Below are positions 50,885 through 54,598 of a stretch of 54,598 nt of DNA, piece after piece. The stretch covers positions 1-54,598 of the forward strand of contig JAZLKM010000060.1 of assembly GCA_045597645.1 (NCBI GenBank), written 5' to 3'. A program made the translations under genes and the position numbers. The notes beneath the pieces were generated by a model. The model was given only the letters and a program-made list of their open reading frames with translations. It was not told the DNA's origin and did no database searches. Positions within the stretch are counted from its first letter, which is position 1, and each line of letters opens with the position of its first letter. The DNA is from JAKSSE01 sp045597645. Its GTDB lineage: Bacteria; Bacillota; Clostridia; Lachnospirales; Lachnospiraceae.

Positions 50885-51670
50885 TTACTTAAAGCTTTCA
50901 GTAAATCGCGCTGGAAGCTTTATTTTTGTGTATTTGTCGGCATAGTCGCGGGGGGATAAGTCCGCAATATAATTTTGCGGGAAATCCTTAGAATAGCCGT
51001 GCGCCTTCGCAAAATCGGCTGCCTTATTATATGCGATAGCGGCTGTAACTTCGGAGCGGTACGTCCCGATGGAACGATCGGATGAAAGGTGAATCTTAAC
51101 TCTATATTTAATAAGTCCGTTATTGTTGATGGCGGTGACTCCGTGATAGTGACTGTCTATTATAATGTTTGAATAGCGGAAATCATGATCATCGCCGTTG
51201 GCAAAATGGTAGTCGACACCCTTTACAGCGTAATTTTTGATGCCATATCTATTTAGTATATTGTACTGCATACCATAGTCATTGACATAGAGATGACCGC
51301 CTCTTTTGATAATGCGGTGCTCGCTGTAATAGAACAAATCCTCACGGTCAAACAGGAAAATCTCGTCTGGAGACAGATAGTAGTAGAACTGATTGTGAGC
51401 CATGTATATAGGCGTTTTAATGTAAATATCGTTGTCCCTAAAGTTGCATAGGGCGACAATCTTGTCGAATGGAAGACAGGGACTTATACTTCCTATTTCA
51501 TGGATGGTAATGTCGGGGGTATCAAGAATTTTCCTGGCAGCGCTATAGCAGCTGGCAGCGTCTTTCTCAGAGGAAAAGGACGCAAGACTTATATGTCTTC
51601 CGTTATATGTAATGCTGGCTCTATACCACACGTCACCATTCTTTTTAGTTGTCTTATAGACTCCCTGCAT
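50885..51670 (-). CDS. AP2-HNH-AP2-like DNA-binding protein
   Basis: A 261-residue protein with two AP2/ERF-like segments, at about 3-50 (GVYKTTKKNGDVWYRASI..GRHISLASFSSEKDAASCY) and 175-220 (HGVTAINNNGLIKYRVKI..IGTYRSEVTAAIAYNKAA). Between them a stretch at 125-172 resembles the strand and HNH part of homing endonucleases (DYHFANGDDHDFRYSNI), with His155 and Asn158 but not a full canonical set. Such AP2-HNH proteins are mobile endonucleases or DNA binders; this copy may be a regulator. Start fixed by GGGGAG at 51681-51676. Its promoter overlaps that of thrC, and its 3' end carries the leu-operon terminator on the other strand. Confidence 0.65.
   Translation of the reverse strand: MQGVYKTTKKNGDVWYRASITYNGRHISLASFSSEKDAASCYSAARKILDTPDITIHEIGSISPCLPFDKIVALCNFRDNDIYIKTPIYMAHNQFYYYLSPDEIFLFDREDLFYYSEHRIIKRGGHLYVNDYGMQYNILNRYGIKNYAVKGVDYHFANGDDHDFRYSNIIIDSHYHGVTAINNNGLIKYRVKIHLSSDRSIGTYRSEVTAAIAYNKAADFAKAHGYSKDFPQNYIADLSPRDYADKYTKIKLPARFTESFK
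50890..50927 (+). terminator. leu-operon terminator inside the AP2-HNH gene end
   Basis: TAAAGCTTTCAG (50890-50901) pairs with CTGGAAGCTTTA (50911-50922) with one wobble, followed by TTTTT (50923-50927). It ends plus-strand transcription while lying in the last codons of the minus-strand gene. Confidence 0.85.
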
Positions 51671-51681
51671 ATAAACTCCCC

Positions 51682-51710
51682 TTGAATTTCTATATGTAAA
51701 AATTTATAAT
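51682..51710 (+). promoter_or_regulatory. thrC promoter
   Basis: TTGAAT (51682-51687), 17 bp spacer, TATAAT (51705-51710). Confidence 0.8.
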
Positions 51711-51730
51711 GTCATAAGTCTAATTGTCAA
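51703..51730 (-). promoter_or_regulatory. AP2-HNH gene promoter
   Basis: On the minus strand TTGACA (51730-51725), 16 bp spacer, TATAAA (51708-51703). Its -10 overlaps the thrC -10 on the other strand by four bases. Confidence 0.75.
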
Positions 51731-51749
51731 GAATGAAGAGGAATATACT

Positions 51750-53231
51750 ATGAACTTCAGAAGTACTAGAAACGAGAACGATATAGTAACCGCATCGCAG
51801 GCTATTTTGAAGGGCCTTTCAGATGACGGAGGACTTTATGTGCCAGAAAGTGTACCACAGCTGCAGGTGTCACTAAGCGACCTTGCTAAGATGGATTACA
51901 GACAGGTGGCATATGAGATTTTAAAGCTTTATCTTACTGACTTTACAGAGGATGAGCTTAAGGCCTGCATCAATAAAGCTTATGATTCAAAGTTTGATAC
52001 TGAGGAAATAGCTCCTCTTGTATATGCAGATGGCGCATACTATCTTGAACTTTTCCATGGGGCGACAATTGCTTTTAAGGATATGGCATTGTCTATCCTT
52101 CCACATTTGCTCACGACATCAGCAAAGAAGAATAATCTTAATGAGAAGATAGTAATCCTTACTGCGACATCAGGAGATACCGGTAAAGCTGCAATGGCAG
52201 GCTTTGCAGATGTAGAAGGTACCAGCATCATCGTTTTTTATCCAAAGGGCGGTGTATCTAAGGTGCAGGAAAAGCAGATGGTGACCCAAAAGGGCGACAA
52301 CACCTATGCGGTAGCTATCCATGGTAACTTTGATCAGGCGCAGACTGCTGTAAAGCAGATGTTCCAGGATAAGGCCTTTGGCCAGGAAATGAAAGAAGCT
52401 GGCTATGTATTTTCATCAGCTAACTCAATCAACATCGGTCGTCTGGTACCGCAGGTAGTATATTATGTGTGGGCATACACCAGACTTCTTGCAAACGGCA
52501 AGATAGCTGATGGTGAAAAAATGAATGTATGTGTACCTACAGGAAACTTTGGTAACATTCTCGCAGCATATTATGCCAAGAACATGGGCCTTCCAATTGA
52601 TAAGCTCATCTGTGCATCGAATGACAACAAGGTTCTTTTCGATTTCTTTACCACAGGCACCTACGACAAGAATAGAGAGTTCATGCTGACCTCATCACCT
52701 TCTATGGATATTCTTGTATCTAGCAACTTGGAGAGACTCATATATCATAGTGCAGGCAACAATGCCAATGTTTGCGCTAAGATGATGGCAGACCTTAAGG
52801 ATAAAGGTGTATATGACATCACCGATGAGATGAAAGCAAACATTGCTGATTTCGTTGGCGGCTATTCAAGCCAGGAGCAGGTAGCTGCAACCATCAAGAA
52901 CCTCTATGAGAAGACCGGCTATGTAATTGATACTCACACTGCAGTTGCTGCAGGTGTATACAATGACTACAAGAAGAGCACTGGCGATGCAACTGTCACA
53001 GTAATCGACAGCACTGCCAGCCCATTCAAGTTTGGTCGTTCAGTTATGGCTGCTATCGACAGCAAGTATGAGTCGATGGAAGATTTCGACCTTATCGACG
53101 AGCTGTCTAGAGTAGCTAACGTTTCTGTTCCGAATGCTGTGGAGGAAATCCGCACTGCACCTATTCGCCACAAGAATGAATGTGACGTTGATAAGATGCC
53201 TGACATGGTCAGAAGCTTACTTGGCATTTAA
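51750..53231 (+). CDS. thrC: Threonine synthase
   Basis: A 493-residue PLP enzyme converting O-phosphohomoserine to threonine. N-terminal MNFRSTRN and SDDGGLYVPE are typical, PLP Lys110 lies in HGATIAFKDM, ATSGDTGKAA follows near 128-138, and VCVPTGNFGN near residue 250. Ribosome site AGAGGAA. Monocistronic: own promoter and own terminator. The promoter is shared head to head with the AP2-HNH gene, so occupancy of one may affect the other. Confidence 0.95.
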   Translation: MNFRSTRNENDIVTASQAILKGLSDDGGLYVPESVPQLQVSLSDLAKMDYRQVAYEILKLYLTDFTEDELKACINKAYDSKFDTEEIAPLVYADGAYYLELFHGATIAFKDMALSILPHLLTTSAKKNNLNEKIVILTATSGDTGKAAMAGFADVEGTSIIVFYPKGGVSKVQEKQMVTQKGDNTYAVAIHGNFDQAQTAVKQMFQDKAFGQEMKEAGYVFSSANSINIGRLVPQVVYYVWAYTRLLANGKIADGEKMNVCVPTGNFGNILAAYYAKNMGLPIDKLICASNDNKVLFDFFTTGTYDKNREFMLTSSPSMDILVSSNLERLIYHSAGNNANVCAKMMADLKDKGVYDITDEMKANIADFVGGYSSQEQVAATIKNLYEKTGYVIDTHTAVAAGVYNDYKKSTGDATVTVIDSTASPFKFGRSVMAAIDSKYESMEDFDLIDELSRVANVSVPNAVEEIRTAPIRHKNECDVDKMPDMVRSLLGI

Positions 53232-53242
53232 TTATTACAACG

Positions 53243-53270
53243 AGCGGAGACTGGAGTCTCCGCTTTTTTT
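53243..53270 (+). terminator. thrC terminator
   Basis: AGCGGAGAC (53243-53251), TGGA loop, GTCTCCGCT (53256-53264), T-run to 53270. Confidence 0.93.
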
Positions 53271-53285
53271 GAAGAAGGAGATATG

Positions 53286-54140
53286 ATGAGCTATTTATTT
53301 GCACATTTTACTGGCGAAGAAAATGACGGTGAACAAATCTATTTTTCATCAAGTGAGGACGGTCTGCATTTCACTGATTTGAACGACGGAAATCCTGTCC
53401 TTATTTCTGACATAGGCGAGACCGGAGTGCGTGACCCTTTTATCGTCAAAAATGAGAAGTCCGGCAGGTATTATCTTATCGCTACGGACCTCCGCATTGC
53501 TCTTGGAAAAGGCTGGGATGTAGCCCAATACAGTGGCAGCCGCGACATAATCATCTGGGAATCAGACGACCTTAATACCTGGACTGGTCCACGCTCCGTA
53601 ACACTTGCAGTACCTGAAGCAGGTTGCCTCTGGGCTCCCGAAAGTGTATACATCCCGGAAGAGGACCGATTCTTCGTATTCTGGGCCTCTATGGTTCCAT
53701 CAGGCGACTCAAAGAAACAAATCATATACGCTACCTTCACACATGACTTTGTCACCTTCACAGAGCCCTTCAAGTACATGGAAGCACCTAACCACATGAT
53801 AGACACCACAATCGTACAGTCAGATGGCTACTTTTATCGCTTCGTAAAAGACGAAACTCATAAATGCATAATGATGGACAGGGTCAAGACTCTGGTAGGG
53901 TCCACCCCGGAGCCTATCCATTCAGATACACTTTCGAACTTCTTTGGCGTAGAAGGCCCAGAGTGCTACCAGCTCCCAGACGGCCGTTGGTGTCTCATCG
54001 TTGACCGTTTCGCCACCGGCAAGGGCTACGTCCCACTCGTCACCGACGACCTCGCCACCGGCAACTTCCGCATCCTCGACGACAGCGAGTTCGACTTCGG
54101 AACTACCAAAAAACGTCATGGCGGCGTCATCCGCCTCTAA
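53286..54140 (+). CDS. GH43-like glycosidase (five-bladed propeller)
   Basis: A 284-residue protein that looks like the GH43/GH117-type beta-propeller: VRDPF at 48-52 supplies the expected Asp, GCLWAPESVY near 113-122 and FWAS form blade edges, and GPECYQLPDGRW near 220-231 supplies the likely acid Glu. No signal peptide, so it would act inside the cell, on imported arabino- or xylo-oligosaccharides. ATG 53286 has GGAG five bases upstream; ATG 53283 is possible. The second half is notably C-rich and C-ending in codons, unlike the neighbouring plus-strand genes. A terminator follows. Confidence 0.82.
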   Translation: MSYLFAHFTGEENDGEQIYFSSSEDGLHFTDLNDGNPVLISDIGETGVRDPFIVKNEKSGRYYLIATDLRIALGKGWDVAQYSGSRDIIIWESDDLNTWTGPRSVTLAVPEAGCLWAPESVYIPEEDRFFVFWASMVPSGDSKKQIIYATFTHDFVTFTEPFKYMEAPNHMIDTTIVQSDGYFYRFVKDETHKCIMMDRVKTLVGSTPEPIHSDTLSNFFGVEGPECYQLPDGRWCLIVDRFATGKGYVPLVTDDLATGNFRILDDSEFDFGTTKKRHGGVIRL

Positions 54141-54157
54141 TCCACACTCGATTATTC

Positions 54158-54186
54158 AGGACCCAGCATCGCATGGGTCCTTTTTT
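54158..54186 (+). terminator. Terminator of the GH43-like gene
   Basis: AGGACCCA (54158-54165)/TGGGTCCT (54174-54181), 8-nt loop, then TTTTT to 54186. Confidence 0.88.
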
Positions 54187-54525
54187 GCGCCATCATTTAT
54201 ACCAACTTACCACTTCAGTTTTGGGGGTTGGGGGCCGGCCCGCCTACCTCGAAAAAAACAGCCACGCTTTGTATGCTTTTATATTTATCTCGTCCGTGCG
54301 CAGCTGCGCTGCATCCTCCCTCCACGGCGAGCCACCTTCGGGATTTGCGGGTGATTCATTTCGCGATGTTTTATTGCGCGCCCTCCTCCGAAACTCGATG
54401 TGGTCTTCTAGAATTCATCCACTTTTGTTGGGGCTCATTTACTTATTGAGGCTTGCGCACGTACATGGTGCGACTCTCACCACTTTAAGTGAGCGTTAGT
54501 GCCGCTTATTCAGATGACGGTAGGC
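54187..54525. other. Non-coding, GC-rich tail
   Basis: No supported gene. Frames open here are short, without ribosome sites, and rich in Ser/Thr/Arg/Pro as expected of non-coding GC-rich DNA. It holds perfect palindromes GGGCCGGCCC (54232-54241) and GCGCAGCTGCGC (54298-54309), and near 54470-54493 a CTCAC/GTGAG arm pair around ACTTTAAGT. Base composition differs from the rest of the window. Confidence 0.5.
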
Positions 54526-54598
54526 AGGGCGGGCAAATCGCCACGGATGGCGATTTGAGCGAGAAGCAACAAGGACGTTGTATACGAGCGACCGCCCT
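54526..54598. repeat. Palindromic element cut by window end
   Basis: AGGGCGG (54526-54532) is complementary to the last seven bases CCGCCCT (54592-54598). Inside is a perfect 10 bp hairpin CAAATCGCCA/TGGCGATTTG (54534-54543/54548-54557) and a CAAC/GTTG stem at 54567-54570/54577-54580. The outer stem probably continues past the window. It resembles a structured repeat or ncRNA rather than a gene. Confidence 0.55.

Noticed and set aside
54001..54499. Several 70-117 codon plus-strand frames at the right end
   Set aside because: They overlap the GH43-like gene end, its terminator and GC-rich non-coding DNA; Ser/Thr/Arg-rich with no family and no ribosome sites.
1..54598. CRISPR array, prophage or rRNA operon
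   Set aside because: No regularly spaced direct repeats, no phage structural or integrase genes, no rRNA sequence were seen; the four REP copies are too few and irregular for CRISPR.

Overview
The window looks like the chromosome of a low-to-mid GC Gram-positive anaerobe, most likely a member of the Lachnospiraceae (Butyrivibrio or Pseudobutyrivibrio would fit, but genus is only a guess). Supporting points: strong GGAGG-type ribosome sites with frequent TTG starts; the clostridial order asp23-nusB-xseA-xseB-ispA-dxs-tlyA-nadK-argR-recN; a DUF5688-type protein; and CUT1 sugar-type transport genes with no ATPase of their own. After recN there is a hairpin terminator and then DUF5688, not the spoIVB-spo0A pair usual in spore formers, which suggests an asporogenous lineage.

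Layout. 1-437 is non-coding and holds four back-to-back hairpins. 438-2382 carries a lipid kinase, a Dabb-domain protein and an LUD-domain protein. 2582-7500 is one apparent operon: two ABC permeases and a lipoprotein binding protein, then a ComEC-like metallo-beta-lactamase-fold hydrolase and an inositol-monophosphatase-family enzyme, a possible import-and-dephosphorylate pathway. 7500-11900 is an accessory patch with four copies of a REP-like repeat, a MATE transporter, an AT-rich DUF234-type ATPase and a REP-associated tyrosine transposase bracketed by inverted repeat copies. 11909-15407 holds a cysteine-repeat lipoprotein and a YfhO-type membrane protein.

The shikimate block (15404-18660) has aroE and a DAHP synthase on the minus strand and a fused aroD-aroK gene on the plus strand. 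The end of that fusion overlaps a tRNA-Arg(CCG) gene. Next come an SH3b surface protein, rluF, ligA, metA and the asp23-to-recN housekeeping run. On the minus strand tRNA-Thr(CGT) leads into potABCD. The plus strand continues with queH, argH, asd, a degenerate DUF234-type ATPase, topB, ilvN, ilvC, leuS, leuC and leuD. A minus-strand gene with two AP2-like domains around an HNH-like core follows; its promoter overlaps that of thrC. The window ends with a GH43-like glycosidase and a palindrome-rich non-coding tail cut by the window edge.

Most of the window is biosynthetic and housekeeping: aromatic, branched-chain, arginine, methionine and threonine synthesis, isoprenoid precursors, DNA repair and tRNA modification. 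The best candidates for something undescribed are the transporter/MBL/IMPase operon, the AP2-HNH-AP2 gene with its shared promoter, the AroD-AroK fusion with a perfect internal ribosome site, the pair of DUF234 ATPases of which one has lost its catalytic motifs, and the two structured repeat regions at the window ends. Functions are assigned from sequence reading only; no database search was possible.
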